This document shows, piece by piece, positions 20,293 through 29,732 of a stretch of 64,000 nucleotides of DNA (positions are counted from its first letter, which is position 1; every line of letters starts with the position of its first letter). The notes under the pieces are model-generated. The model saw nothing but the letters and a program-made list of their open reading frames with translations. It was not told the origin of the DNA and ran no database searches. Source of the stretch: Acinetobacter sp. WCHA45 (GTDB taxonomy: Bacteria > Pseudomonadota > Gammaproteobacteria > Pseudomonadales > Moraxellaceae); the NCBI RefSeq assembly GCF_002165255.2, contig NZ_CP028561.1:2542001-2606000 (forward strand), read 5' to 3'. The position numbers and the translations under genes are program-made.

Positions 20293-21786
20293 TCATAAAA
20301 TCAATCCGTTTGATGATAATTCAACCGCTTTGATCACTGCGCGAGCTTTTATTTGGGTTTCATTCCACTCTGATTCAGGGTTTGAGTCTGCAACTAAGCC
20401 TGCCCCTGCCTGTACATAGACCTTTTTATCACGAATCACACAGGTACGAATCGCAATCGACATGTCCATTTCACCATGCCAGCCTAAATAACCTACAGCA
20501 CCACCAAATACACCACGTTTAACTGGCTCTACTTCATCAATAATTTCCATAGCGCGGATTTTTGGTGCGCCTGAAAGGGTTCCAGCAGGAAAGGTTGCTT
20601 TAAACACATCTAAAGCATCCACATCATCACGTACTTCACCCTGCACATTAGACACGATATGCATGACATGAGAATAACGCTCAATCACCATACGATCAGT
20701 CACTTGCACTTTACCAATTTTAGAAACGCGACCAACATCATTGCGACCCAAATCGATTAGCATGAGATGTTCTGCAATCTCTTTTTCATCTGCAAGTAAA
20801 TCTTTTTCCAAGGCAAGATCTTCTTCCTTAGTTTTACCACGTGGTCGTGTTCCAGCCAAAGGACGTACTGTTGCAATACCATTTTCTAAGCGTGAAAGAA
20901 TTTCTGGCGAAGAACCCACGATATGAAATGGCTTTTGATCTGTGAGCGTTTGTCCCTGCACTAGAAATAAATACGGCGATGGATTGAGATGGCGTAATGC
21001 ACGATAAACTTGTAAAGCCTCACCATCAAAGTCAGACACCATACGTTGACCAGGCACAACCTGCATCACATCGCCTGCACGGATATACTCTTTTACTTTC
21101 TCAACGGTTTCTAGAAACTTTTCTTTACCCGTAATGGATTCGAAATGTGGCGCAGTATGGGGTTTCGCTTGTAAGCTGACAGGCGTAGCGAGCAACTGCT
21201 CAAGTTGATCCAACTTCTGCTGAGCCGTCTTATAGGCATCAGGCTGACTCGAATCTGCGTGATGAATTAAAAACAAAGTGTCCTTTAAATTATCAAACAC
21301 AATCACGGTTTGAGACAACATTAACCAAAGATCTGGCAACGTCACAGGATCAGCCGTGGGAACGTTTTTAAGTTTTGGTTCGATATAACGTACCGCATCA
21401 TACCCCAAATACCCAACCAAGCCACCAGTAAAACTTGGTAACTCAGGCAATTCAACTTGGGTTGGCACTTTAAATTGACTTTGAAAATCACGGATATACT
21501 GAAATGGATCAGCGCAGTCTTGCTGACGAAGCGAGCCATCAGCTTGCTGAATGGTCAATACACCTGCATTACAGGAAAATACAATCGACTCCCCTAAACC
21601 AATCATTGAATAGCGCGCCCAATTCTCACCCCCTTCAACAGACTCAAAGAGATAAGCTTGTTTTTGTTCTTTAAAACGTGCAAAAACAGAAAGTGGGGTT
21701 TCTGTATCGGCTAAACGTTGGCGATACACTGGAATGGTGTTATAGCCTGCTGATTTTAATTGCTCAAATTGTACTAAGGTCGTCAT
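20293..21786 (-). CDS. trpE: Anthranilate synthase component I
   Basis: A 497-residue enzyme that converts chorismate plus ammonia (from TrpG glutamine) to anthranilate, the first committed step of tryptophan synthesis. The N-terminal feedback segment LFESVEGGENWARYSMIG lies near residues 46-65. The chorismate-binding catalytic half has GAPKIRAMEIIDE near 398 and GGAVGYLGW near 418. It lies downstream of gph, as in Pseudomonas, separated by a Trp leader ORF and stem that probably control it. No strong terminator is seen after it. Confidence 0.97.
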   Translation of the reverse strand: MTTLVQFEQLKSAGYNTIPVYRQRLADTETPLSVFARFKEQKQAYLFESVEGGENWARYSMIGLGESIVFSCNAGVLTIQQADGSLRQQDCADPFQYIRDFQSQFKVPTQVELPELPSFTGGLVGYLGYDAVRYIEPKLKNVPTADPVTLPDLWLMLSQTVIVFDNLKDTLFLIHHADSSQPDAYKTAQQKLDQLEQLLATPVSLQAKPHTAPHFESITGKEKFLETVEKVKEYIRAGDVMQVVPGQRMVSDFDGEALQVYRALRHLNPSPYLFLVQGQTLTDQKPFHIVGSSPEILSRLENGIATVRPLAGTRPRGKTKEEDLALEKDLLADEKEIAEHLMLIDLGRNDVGRVSKIGKVQVTDRMVIERYSHVMHIVSNVQGEVRDDVDALDVFKATFPAGTLSGAPKIRAMEIIDEVEPVKRGVFGGAVGYLGWHGEMDMSIAIRTCVIRDKKVYVQAGAGLVADSNPESEWNETQIKARAVIKAVELSSNGLIL

Positions 21787-21796
21787 GAATCTTCTC

Positions 21797-21861
21797 TATG
21801 GTTTTAATTTCTGTGCGTTTTTTCTGTAGTGCCTTCTCAAGCCCGCCATCGAAAAACCATA
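21797..21861 (-). promoter_or_regulatory. Candidate translational attenuator stem ahead of trpE
   Basis: In the minus-strand RNA, TATGGTTTT (21853-21861, inside the leader ORF) is complementary to AAAACCATA (21797-21805), which ends directly before the trpE ribosome-binding region (GAGAAG). A ribosome stalled at the leader Trp codon would mask the first arm and leave the trpE site open. Confidence 0.45.
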
Positions 21862-21872
21862 ACAAACTTCAT
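21837..21872 (-). CDS. Probable Trp leader peptide (MKFVMVFRWRA)
   Basis: An 11-codon ORF in the 82-bp gap between gph and trpE. Its ATG overlaps the gph stop (ATGA), and a strong AGGAGA site lies 5 nt upstream, better than that of many full genes here. It contains one Trp codon near its end, next to two Arg codons. Its position between gph and trpE is where pseudomonads carry the trpE leader peptide. A role in attenuation is inferred; a single Trp codon is fewer than usual. Confidence 0.55.
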   Translation of the reverse strand: MKFVMVFRWRA

Positions 21873-22561
21873 GCTTGTCTCCTGACTAAATCATCTTCTA
21901 TCAATTCTGCCAAACTATCGACCACTTGCTGTGGCTGACAGTCATAGATACTTTCCCCATGATTATAGCCATAGCTGACCACAATACAATCAATACCTGC
22001 ACGTCTAGCGGCTTCCACATCATTACTCGAATCACCGATCATCAAAGCTTGTGACGCTGTAATATTTTGTTGCTGCATACAGTGTAGTAAAGGCAAAGGG
22101 TGAGGTTTACGTTCAGCTAAACTATCACCACCAACCACCATCTTAAAATATGGGCTTAACTGCAAAATATCGAGGATACCTTGCGCTAAATGCTCTGGTT
22201 TGTTAGTTACGCAAGCCATCGTAATATTATGCTGTTGGCAGTAATCCAAAAATGGTAAAACACCTTCATATACGTTGGTGTTTACACATAATTCTTGTTC
22301 ATAAATCTCAACAAAAGTCTCAAGCAATTGCTTCTGCTGCTGGGCATCAATCTGCCCAAACAAATACTCCAAGACAGTCTCACATAGTTTAGCCGCACCC
22401 TTGCCTACCCAAGCTCGAATCTGCACCTCTGTTACCAATGGTAATGCCAGCTTTTCCAAACTTAGATTCATTGCTCGATATAAATCAGCCGCTGAGTCCA
22501 CAAGCGTCCCATCCAGATCAAATAAAATTAAACTTCGTTGTTGTAACTGAGCAACAGACAT
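21869..22561 (-). CDS. gph: Phosphoglycolate phosphatase, HAD family
   Basis: A 230-residue HAD hydrolase. Motif I DLDGTLVDS (14-22, nucleophile Asp), motif II CVTNKP near 117, a Lys in RKPHPLPL near 152 and motif IV IGDSSNDVEAA near 173. It removes phosphate from 2-phosphoglycolate formed during DNA repair. The rpe/gph/trpE neighbourhood is shared with pseudomonads. HAD paralogues are many, so the symbol rests partly on gene order. Confidence 0.85.
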   Translation of the reverse strand: MSVAQLQQRSLILFDLDGTLVDSAADLYRAMNLSLEKLALPLVTEVQIRAWVGKGAAKLCETVLEYLFGQIDAQQQKQLLETFVEIYEQELCVNTNVYEGVLPFLDYCQQHNITMACVTNKPEHLAQGILDILQLSPYFKMVVGGDSLAERKPHPLPLLHCMQQQNITASQALMIGDSSNDVEAARRAGIDCIVVSYGYNHGESIYDCQPQQVVDSLAELIEDDLVRRQA

Positions 22562-22630
22562 AGATTTCGACTCAAGAAATCAAAAGGCACGCCCATATGA
22601 GCATGCCTTGATTGTAAAAGGTTAATATAA

Positions 22631-23254
22631 TTATTTAAAGAATAACCAAGCAATCACAGCTAAAATGATGAGTACAACAATTGAAATTAAACCAATCGAT
22701 GCATTTTTTTGCTGTTCAATTTCTTGTTGAACACGAGAAATAGGTTCTTCAATTGCGATCGGCTGCTGTTCAGCAGCAGCATGAACATCAATACCTTCAG
22801 GAATTGGTGCTGGTTTTGGAATTCCAACTTGTTGTGGCATACCATCTCGATTAATCGAAGTCTCCGCAGCTCGCTCTGCAAGCGTTGGCATACCCGCATC
22901 GTGATTCGTTGCCGCTACTGGCTCAACTTCAATTTCAGGTAAATCAGCCTTATAACGCTCAGGAGCAAGAATCATAAATATAAAATTGGCAAACTGGAGC
23001 ATATCCCCATCATGCAATTCTATTTCCTGTTCCTGCTCAACACGCTCACCATTCACAAATGTTCCATTTGTAGACTTTAAATCTTTTACCCAAACATGGT
23101 CATCTCTAAACAGTAATGCAGCATGTTTTCGTGAAATGTCCTTGAGCTGCAACAAAATTTCAGCGTCCTGATCCCGCCCCACCAGCATGTCACGCTCAAT
23201 ACTAATCTCTTGCCCTGTAAATTCACCTGTAATGGCTTGTAATTTCCAAGTCAT
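22631..23254 (-). CDS. FHA-domain protein with C-terminal membrane anchor
   Basis: A 207-residue protein: an FHA phosphothreonine-binding domain at residues 1-95 (VGRDQDAEILL, ISRKHAALLF, LKSTNGTFVNGE), a Pro/Glu-rich linker, and one transmembrane helix at the extreme C-terminus (SIVVLIILAVIAWLFF), so the FHA domain faces the cytosol. No Ser/Thr kinase gene lies in the window. It sits 65 bp downstream of gspD and ahead of gph. The partner is unknown; a tie to secretion or signalling is only suggested by position. Confidence 0.8.
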   Translation of the reverse strand: MTWKLQAITGEFTGQEISIERDMLVGRDQDAEILLQLKDISRKHAALLFRDDHVWVKDLKSTNGTFVNGERVEQEQEIELHDGDMLQFANFIFMILAPERYKADLPEIEVEPVAATNHDAGMPTLAERAAETSINRDGMPQQVGIPKPAPIPEGIDVHAAAEQQPIAIEEPISRVQQEIEQQKNASIGLISIVVLIILAVIAWLFFK

Positions 23255-23318
23255 AGATGTTTATCCTTATCATCATTTCTTTCAATCATAACATTGTGAC
23301 ATAAGCGCTTCTGTGCAT

Positions 23319-25580
23319 CTACTGTGAAGACGCAGGACGAATCGTCGTGGTTGTCACTGTATGTTTACTGCGTTCAGTTGCTTTGGCTGGAAGCTGCACC
23401 GTTTTTCGTTGTATTTGAGGCTCAACTACAACGACAGGCTTTGTGATAACAACAGCCTTTTTTTGCGTTGTTGTTGGAACTTTTTGGTATGGTGAGCTAC
23501 TTACCGCAGGTTGTGGGCGATAAATATCCGCAACATTTTCAGGTAATTTTGCAAAATTACCATTTTTATCCATAGACAATTGGAGACTGTATAGCTGGTT
23601 ATAACGTTGTTGAGATATACGTTGCACATCCTCAGCATCACCCACTATGGTTGGATGGATAAATACAAGTAAATTACGTTTTTCATTGCCACGACTATCT
23701 GAACGGAACAAACGACCAAGATAAGGAATATCCCCAAGAACAGGCAAACTTTGACGACTAATATCAGTCTGATCGGTAACCAAGCCACCTAACACGACTG
23801 TTTGCCCATGATCTGCGAGAACTGAAGTTTTAATCGCTCGTTTACTTGTCACCAAGTCAGCAGCCTGACCCTTACTATTTTCAACGTTTGAAACTTCTTG
23901 CTCCACTTCAAGTCGAACAGAACCACCTTCACCGATATGAGGGATCACCTTTAAAGTAACACCCACATCTTTACGCTCAACAGTTGTGTAAGGATTCACC
24001 GTACTGTTTCCAGTCGTCGCAACTGACCCTGTTACAAATGGAACATTCTGCCCTACGACGATATACGCTTCTTCATTATCCATTGTCACGATGGATGGTG
24101 TAGACAATAAATTTGATTTTTTATTTTCTTTTAGCGCTTGGATGAGAGCACCATATAATTTACGAGAGCCATTCGCACCTTCTTTGTAGTCACCCAGAAT
24201 AATGGATGAACCTGTACCAAGTGCTGAACCAACGCCAGCCGCCCCACCTGTTAGATAACCTGCTGCGAGCTTAGAAATACTAGAGCCAACATTCGAAAAG
24301 TTAATTAATCCAACACCGCTATTGAGATCACCTAAAGCCCATTGGACACCAAGTTGATCAGCATCACTACCTACAATTTCAATAATAGCAGCCTCGATCA
24401 AGACTTGCTGACGTCGAGTATCTAATTGCTGAATGGCTGCCTCAATTTCACGCATCAATTGCGGATCAGCTTTAACAACCAAAGCATTTTGAGTGCTATC
24501 TGCAATAATACTCACACCAGCACTATTAAAGCTTGTAACACCACTATTTTGGCTATTATTGCTGGTATTGTTTAGGTTAATTGATGAAGTAGAAATTGAC
24601 GACGAACCTGTCGATGAACCCGAATTTTGATTATTTGAAACTAGATTGCTAATTGAGTTTGATTTACTAGCACTAGTATTTGATGAAGACGAAACTGACT
24701 GTCCTGTGACTAAACCTTGTAGAATTTCAGCTAAATTCTTGGCACTCGCATATTTCAAACGGAATACTTTCAAACCACCCAAGCGATCTGCCGATGGAAC
24801 ATCGAGCATTTCAATCATCTGGCGTAAACGTTTGCGTGAATCAGGATCACCCTTAATTAAAATACGATTGGTTCGATTATCTGCAATAATTCGCACACGC
24901 GAACCAATAAAATCTTTCGAGGCACCTGTTGCACTCATGGTTTCGAGTAAACCAATAACTTCTTCAGCCTGACTTGATTGCAAACTGATCGCTTCAATAT
25001 CATTTTGCCCTGTACCATCCAAATTACGGATAATATTTTCAAGTTGATAAATATTCGTCGCACGATCTGAAACGATCAAAGCATTGGTGCCAGCCACAGC
25101 AGCCAAATGTGCAAATTGTGGCATCAATGGCCGTAACGCAGGAATCAAATCATTTGGGTTCGTGTTTTGCAACCAAATGACACGAGTAACAATTTGATCC
25201 CCACCTGCACGACTTCGAGCATCGTACGGAATACCTGAGTTTTTAGCATTGCTGTCAGGAACTAACTTGACCGTATTACCTGATGGAAGTGCAACCACAC
25301 CATTAACATTCAACACGCCTAAAAATAGGTCATAGACCTCATCTTTATTGAGAGGTTTATTGGAAATAACAGTAACGTTCCCGCGCACACGGGGATCAAC
25401 TGCAAAGTTCTTACCCGTAATATCAGCGACTTCATTAATAAATGCTGTTAAATCCGCATCACGTAGATTAATCTTCCATGTTTGTGCTTGCACATTGGTA
25501 CTGATGGTCGCAACCAAAGGCGCGGCAGCAAGTAATGCCCAAAGTGGACGTTGATGATTCAAGAAAGCCATAACCTGCAC
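23319..25580 (-). CDS. gspD: Type II secretion system secretin GspD
   Basis: The 753-residue outer-membrane channel of the type II secretion system. Signal peptide (residues 5-33), N0 domain (WKINLRDADLTAFINEV), N1-N3 domains, a long Ser/Asn-rich insert at about 300-350 within N3, and the secretin core with VPFVTGS near 510 and VEQEVSNV near 560. A Gln/Thr-rich tail follows the core. The start is GTG at 25580 (AGGA 4 nt upstream) or ATG at 25571. It follows gspC by 32 bp. The other gsp genes are not here, consistent with a scattered system. Confidence 0.96.
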   Translation of the reverse strand: MQVMAFLNHQRPLWALLAAAPLVATISTNVQAQTWKINLRDADLTAFINEVADITGKNFAVDPRVRGNVTVISNKPLNKDEVYDLFLGVLNVNGVVALPSGNTVKLVPDSNAKNSGIPYDARSRAGGDQIVTRVIWLQNTNPNDLIPALRPLMPQFAHLAAVAGTNALIVSDRATNIYQLENIIRNLDGTGQNDIEAISLQSSQAEEVIGLLETMSATGASKDFIGSRVRIIADNRTNRILIKGDPDSRKRLRQMIEMLDVPSADRLGGLKVFRLKYASAKNLAEILQGLVTGQSVSSSSNTSASKSNSISNLVSNNQNSGSSTGSSSISTSSINLNNTSNNSQNSGVTSFNSAGVSIIADSTQNALVVKADPQLMREIEAAIQQLDTRRQQVLIEAAIIEIVGSDADQLGVQWALGDLNSGVGLINFSNVGSSISKLAAGYLTGGAAGVGSALGTGSSIILGDYKEGANGSRKLYGALIQALKENKKSNLLSTPSIVTMDNEEAYIVVGQNVPFVTGSVATTGNSTVNPYTTVERKDVGVTLKVIPHIGEGGSVRLEVEQEVSNVENSKGQAADLVTSKRAIKTSVLADHGQTVVLGGLVTDQTDISRQSLPVLGDIPYLGRLFRSDSRGNEKRNLLVFIHPTIVGDAEDVQRISQQRYNQLYSLQLSMDKNGNFAKLPENVADIYRPQPAVSSSPYQKVPTTTQKKAVVITKPVVVVEPQIQRKTVQLPAKATERSKHTVTTTTIRPASSQ

Positions 25581-25612
25581 TTATTCCTAACTAATGTGAT
25601 GACGTGTTATCA

Positions 25613-26449
25613 CTAAAAACTTTGTTGTATGGTCATCACTTGATCACCACGTTTTATTTCTATTTTGGCATGTCCTTCACGACGTACTTGCTCTAATAAT
25701 TGCACTTCGCTAAGACCCTGCCCGACTGTCTGACCGTTGATCGATAGAATACGATCACCAGACCGCAAACCCAAGGTATTTTTTAAATTCGTTGGTGTTC
25801 GATCTGAGATTTCGTAACCGTCTGAACCACCACCACTCACTCCCATATTTTTTAAATACTGCTCACGATTTTCCTGCATTTGTTGGATCGCTTGTCCCAG
25901 CGCAGATTGTGATGAGTTTTGAGCAGGTGTAGGTGTTTGAGGTGTTGCAGCTTGAGGGTTTAATACAGGGGCAATTGGCTGGTATAAACCATTATCTAAA
26001 CCCTTAAATTTAACTTCTCGTGTTGCACCATTATCCTGCTTCAGAATGACATGGTCCCAATACACTTCCGCTAGTTGATAGGAAGTTGAACCGATGGTTT
26101 CACCAACACGATAACGCTCAGCAGTATCGTTTAACTTAATAACCGCCGATGACAAATAGCTTGGATAACCCAACAATACGCCCTGCAACTCCACATTGAC
26201 ATTATCTTGTGCTGTCGTAGTAGCAGGTTCATTAAATAGTGCAAAAGAACTAATATTAGGAACTTGCGCCTGTTGTGAACCCAATGCAACACGATCAAAC
26301 TGCATCGGCTGAGGTGGAGCCACAACCAACCAGAATAAAGAAGCTAACTTCCAACACAACCATAAAATGAGTAAAGTTAGGATAAAAGCACTTGTTTTAT
26401 CGAATTGCTGCCAACGAAACTGCTGTAGTTTTTGTGCTATTGTTTTCAT
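25613..26449 (-). CDS. gspC: Type II secretion system protein GspC
   Basis: A 278-residue inner-membrane protein linking the inner platform to the secretin. One N-terminal transmembrane helix (residues 20-42), the periplasmic homology region around 60-150 (FALFNEPATTTAQDNVNVELQ segment, split over two strands), a Gln-rich linker and a C-terminal PDZ domain (GLRSGDRILSINGQTV near 228-243). Its start codon overlaps the gspN stop (TAATG), implying translational coupling. Confidence 0.93.
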   Translation of the reverse strand: MKTIAQKLQQFRWQQFDKTSAFILTLLILWLCWKLASLFWLVVAPPQPMQFDRVALGSQQAQVPNISSFALFNEPATTTAQDNVNVELQGVLLGYPSYLSSAVIKLNDTAERYRVGETIGSTSYQLAEVYWDHVILKQDNGATREVKFKGLDNGLYQPIAPVLNPQAATPQTPTPAQNSSQSALGQAIQQMQENREQYLKNMGVSGGGSDGYEISDRTPTNLKNTLGLRSGDRILSINGQTVGQGLSEVQLLEQVRREGHAKIEIKRGDQVMTIQQSF

Positions 26450-27192
26450 TAAAAACCACCTTGCAACAATGGTTGGCGAGAACTAATCACGTAAGTGTCG
26501 AGTCCCGCTTTACCTTGATAAGATGGTACATTTAATAACATCCGCTGTGTCAATTGAATATCGAGCATAAGATTCGGGTCTAAACTTAGATTCGCCATTT
26601 TCTGACTTTGCTGATCCCGAACATCTATTTGCAATTGTCCATTTTCATCTTTCATTTCCGCAGTCAATGAAGGCATATTCATACGATCTTGGCGTTGACC
26701 AAAGGTATAATTCAATTCACCACCACCCCAGTGCAATTTACCTTCAGTTGCAGTAAAGCCTTTTTCCTTTTGATAATTAAATTGTACATCTTTAAGTTGA
26801 ATTGAATTCTCAGGCCACTGCCAATTGGCAAAATACTTTAAAGTCTCAGGTGCAATTTCACCTTGCAAATCTTTGATCAAAATCTTTTGACCTAAACCGT
26901 AACCCAAAATACCATTAAATTGGGTATTCCCGCTGTGAATATCGAGATTTGCGCCAAGACGCAACATTAATAAATCTAAAGGACGGGTTTTCCAATGTAC
27001 AGAACCACGTAACTGACCTTTTTGCCAATCCGCTTGTCCCTGCCAAATATTGCCGCTAACATTATGTAAGATTTGATTATCTTTAGAAAATTTCGCAATT
27101 AACCATGTTGCTGGAATTTGTAAAATAATAAAAATTAAAAATGCAAAAATGGTGAAAACCCACCACTTCCATTGTTTGGTATTTTTCTTCAT
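26449..27192 (-). CDS. gspN: Type II secretion system protein GspN
   Basis: A 247-residue bitopic inner-membrane protein: one transmembrane helix near residues 7-30 and a periplasmic domain, with the NVSGNIWQGQADW and GGGELNYTF segments usual for the GspN family (PF01203). The ATG at 27192 is chosen because AAGG lies just upstream and the 10 extra codons of the longer frame (MIICAFGKGG) look non-coding. GspN is not essential in all type II systems. First gene of gspN-gspC-gspD. Confidence 0.88.
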   Translation of the reverse strand: MKKNTKQWKWWVFTIFAFLIFIILQIPATWLIAKFSKDNQILHNVSGNIWQGQADWQKGQLRGSVHWKTRPLDLLMLRLGANLDIHSGNTQFNGILGYGLGQKILIKDLQGEIAPETLKYFANWQWPENSIQLKDVQFNYQKEKGFTATEGKLHWGGGELNYTFGQRQDRMNMPSLTAEMKDENGQLQIDVRDQQSQKMANLSLDPNLMLDIQLTQRMLLNVPSYQGKAGLDTYVISSRQPLLQGGF

Positions 27193-27290
27193 TCCACCCT
27201 TACCAAATGCACAAATTATCATCCTTTTAGAGACACTCGCCCCTGAATGACATTATGCATACTTTTTCAACATCGCCAATTCTCTCATAT

Positions 27291-27316
27291 AAAAAAACCA
27301 AGCTTTTTAAGCTTGG
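27291..27316 (-). terminator. Intrinsic terminator after the H-NS-like gene
   Basis: CCAAGCTT / AAGCTTGG stem with a 3-nt loop followed by T7 on the minus strand. Confidence 0.92.
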
Positions 27317-27370
27317 CTTTAATGAAGCATAGAATCATCGTATGACAGAACGATGACGAGTAAAACTTGC

Positions 27371-27697
27371 TTAGATTAGAAAATCTTCAAGTTTTGCGCC
27401 TTTCTCTAATTCAGCAACTAACCAACGTGGCTGTTTACCACGACCAGTCCAAGTTTCTTCTGTATTATTTTTATTACGGTAACGTGGTTCTACTGCTTTG
27501 CGCGTTGTCTTCTTACGCTTTTGCTCACCTAACTCCAATAACTCTTCAACACTAAAACCAACTGCTTCAGCTATTGCAATAATTTCATTATAAGCATCTT
27601 CAATTGCTTGATCTTTTTTGCTTGCGATTAAAGCTTCCGCTTCTACCTGTAAACGTTTTAAGTCTTCTACAGATAAATCACTAATATCTGGTTTCAT
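27371..27697 (-). CDS. hns: H-NS family nucleoid-associated repressor
   Basis: A 108-residue DNA-binding protein. An N-terminal coiled-coil oligomerisation helix (VEDLKRLQVEAEALIASKKDQ), a linker rich in Lys/Arg, and the C-terminal AT-hook-like DNA-binding domain with YRNKNN...TWTGRGKQPRWL, the signature of the H-NS/Bv3F type in Acinetobacter. It silences AT-rich and horizontally acquired DNA. The start is placed at MKPDISDLS; the longer frame adds only MVL. Preceded by a very AT-rich gap, suggesting autoregulation (inference). Confidence 0.93.
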   Translation of the reverse strand: MKPDISDLSVEDLKRLQVEAEALIASKKDQAIEDAYNEIIAIAEAVGFSVEELLELGEQKRKKTTRKAVEPRYRNKNNTEETWTGRGKQPRWLVAELEKGAKLEDFLI

Positions 27698-28086
27698 TAG
27701 AACCACTCCAACTCAAAAGAAATATATCACTCAAAATAAAAAAGAATTCAAAAATTCTATTGCCATAGTAATTTATATACAATTAAATAATCAATATTAA
27801 ATTAGTCAAATTAATCACAATACAACCATAAATCATCTTATACTTACAATAAAACAAAAAACTTAAGTGCATTTCATTAAATCCATTGTATTAATTTTTT
27901 TAAAATGATGAAATAATTTTTAGAACCTGATGAATATTAATTTTACCTTAATTCTTGATGCTTTCTATAGGTTGAATTCCATATAACAAATCTAGACTAT
28001 CTATGAATTAATTCACAAAATAAAAAGATAAGTTATATGAGATTAACGCACTCAAAATAAATATAGACATAATAGTCTTTATAAAA
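27698..28086. other. AT-rich intergenic region upstream of hns
   Basis: About 390 bp with no credible gene on either strand. It must contain the hns promoter; base composition makes individual -10 boxes impossible to choose by eye. No hairpin terminator was found for the thioesterase gene that ends at 28087. Confidence 0.6.
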
Positions 28087-28524
28087 TTATTTTAATGCAA
28101 GATTATTTCCAACACTTTGTTCAATAGCAATAATATTTTGTTTAATCAATTCAGGAATAGCTAGTTTATTGGAGGTTACTTTATCAACACAAACCATCAC
28201 TGCCTCTCCTGTTGCAACGATTTGGTTTTGTGTTTCACTCCATAAACTATAATGCATTCGAAAAGCACTATTTCTGAGCTCCTCAATACGTGCACCAATA
28301 TGCAGCACATCAGGATAAAATACTGGCTTTAAATATTTACATTGACTAGAGGCTACCACCGTCACTATATCTTGATCAAATATATTTAATGCCATTAAAT
28401 AAGCAATTCGTGCACTCTCAATATAGCGATAATACTGCACATTATTTACATGCCCAAAAGCATCCATATCACCCCAAGCAATTGTTTGTCGATGTACAAC
28501 AGGATAGACAGACAGTTCTTTCAT
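28087..28524 (-). CDS. Acyl-CoA thioesterase, 4HBT hotdog family
   Basis: A 145-residue single hotdog domain. WGDMDAFGHVNNVQYYRYIESAR (residues 18-40, split as WGDMDAFGHVNN and VQYYRYIESAR) is the 4-hydroxybenzoyl-CoA thioesterase active-site segment with the catalytic Asp. Related to FadM/YbgC-type enzymes that cleave acyl-CoA thioesters. It starts 7 bp after the hemY stop and so probably rides on the hem operon. The substrate is unknown. Confidence 0.87.
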   Translation of the reverse strand: MKELSVYPVVHRQTIAWGDMDAFGHVNNVQYYRYIESARIAYLMALNIFDQDIVTVVASSQCKYLKPVFYPDVLHIGARIEELRNSAFRMHYSLWSETQNQIVATGEAVMVCVDKVTSNKLAIPELIKQNIIAIEQSVGNNLALK

Positions 28525-28531
28525 ATCTCAC

Positions 28532-29725
28532 TCATATCTTAAAGTTTAAAAAATTAACATCATTTTCAAAGATTAAATTCAACTGCCTGATCAAATCCAG
28601 ATTATCTCCAAGCGTTGATTTAATCCGCAAATAGCTCATTACTATATTATCAGGATATAAAGTTAATAACTGCTCAGCTTCTTCTAAACGTTGAGTTGCA
28701 ACATAAATATGCCATTTTGCAAAGGTCAACATTGGAACACTCATGTAACGCTGTTCTAGCTGAATAATACGTTGCTCAACATAGCTATAATCGGGAATTT
28801 GCTTCAGTAGTTGCTGTTGGAACCAAAGATAAAAAACCTCTGGATCGAAATTTTCTTGCAATAAATGCAATGCAAGATCCTCATGCTGCAATCCCATTTC
28901 TGGCATACGTGCCAATAATTTTAACCACAAAACCTTACTACTATATGGTCGTGCTTGAATTTCATTCTCTAGAGCAATATACCGCTGTTGCAGTGCAGCT
29001 AAGTCATCCACAGATGCTTGATCAAACTGTATGAGTAATTGTTGCAACCAGAGATCTCGATGTTCTGCACTTAATAAACCATGCTGAATTGATTGTAAAA
29101 ATAACCAAGGCTGTTGTAAGGCAAGTTTGCCCCACAAAACAGTAATGCGTTGTTGATAAGCAGTTTCAATCTCAGCCAACCAAGGTGAAAGTTGATGCTG
29201 TGCAAGGAATTCTAGATGGGTTAATGCTTTTTCTGTTTCATGTTGTTCTAAGAAAATATCGATCCGCTGTAGTTCTGCCAGCTCAAAGGCCATCGGTGCT
29301 GATTTCTCTAGTTTCTGCAAAGCGAGTTGATAGTCACCATTTTTATAATCAAATTGTGCATCAACAATATTACTCAGCAATCCTGATTGAGCAAAAACAC
29401 GCTCAATAAATCCCTGCTGTTCTTTTGCCGCATCAAGCAGCCAGACTATACCGAGCTGCTCATATGGATGTAGATCTTTAAATTGTAAAATATTTTCTTT
29501 CTTACGCTGTTCTCGCGCAAAATATCTGCGACTCACAAACCATAACAACTGTGCGAATAAACTAATCACAATAAAAAGTGCGATTAAGCCCCATAAACTG
29601 CTTTGGAACTGCCAATCGCGCCAGTAAATATAAACATAGCCATTACCGTAGCCATAGCTCAGCATGGCAAACATAGCAAAAAATAATAGACTTACAAGTA
29701 AATAAATGAACACCAGTTGTTTCAT
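28532..29725 (-). CDS. hemY: HemY-like inner-membrane TPR protein
   Basis: A 397-residue protein (proteobacterial HemY, unrelated to protoporphyrinogen oxidase). Two transmembrane helices (near residues 3-24 and 42-62) flank the YVYIYWRDWQFQSSLW segment of the HemY_N family. The remainder is helical repeats of TPR type. The start is set at MKQLVFIYLL (29725), 7 bp after the hemX stop. Role: a scaffold at late haem synthesis; the biochemical function is unproven. Confidence 0.87.
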   Translation of the reverse strand: MKQLVFIYLLVSLLFFAMFAMLSYGYGNGYVYIYWRDWQFQSSLWGLIALFIVISLFAQLLWFVSRRYFAREQRKKENILQFKDLHPYEQLGIVWLLDAAKEQQGFIERVFAQSGLLSNIVDAQFDYKNGDYQLALQKLEKSAPMAFELAELQRIDIFLEQHETEKALTHLEFLAQHQLSPWLAEIETAYQQRITVLWGKLALQQPWLFLQSIQHGLLSAEHRDLWLQQLLIQFDQASVDDLAALQQRYIALENEIQARPYSSKVLWLKLLARMPEMGLQHEDLALHLLQENFDPEVFYLWFQQQLLKQIPDYSYVEQRIIQLEQRYMSVPMLTFAKWHIYVATQRLEEAEQLLTLYPDNIVMSYLRIKSTLGDNLDLIRQLNLIFENDVNFLNFKI

Positions 29726-29732
29726 AATTACA

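Noticed and set aside
24540..24690. Ser/Asn-codon repeats in gspD as a tandem DNA repeat or contingency locus
   Set aside because: Low-complexity protein insert common in secretins; no exact DNA repeat unit was found.
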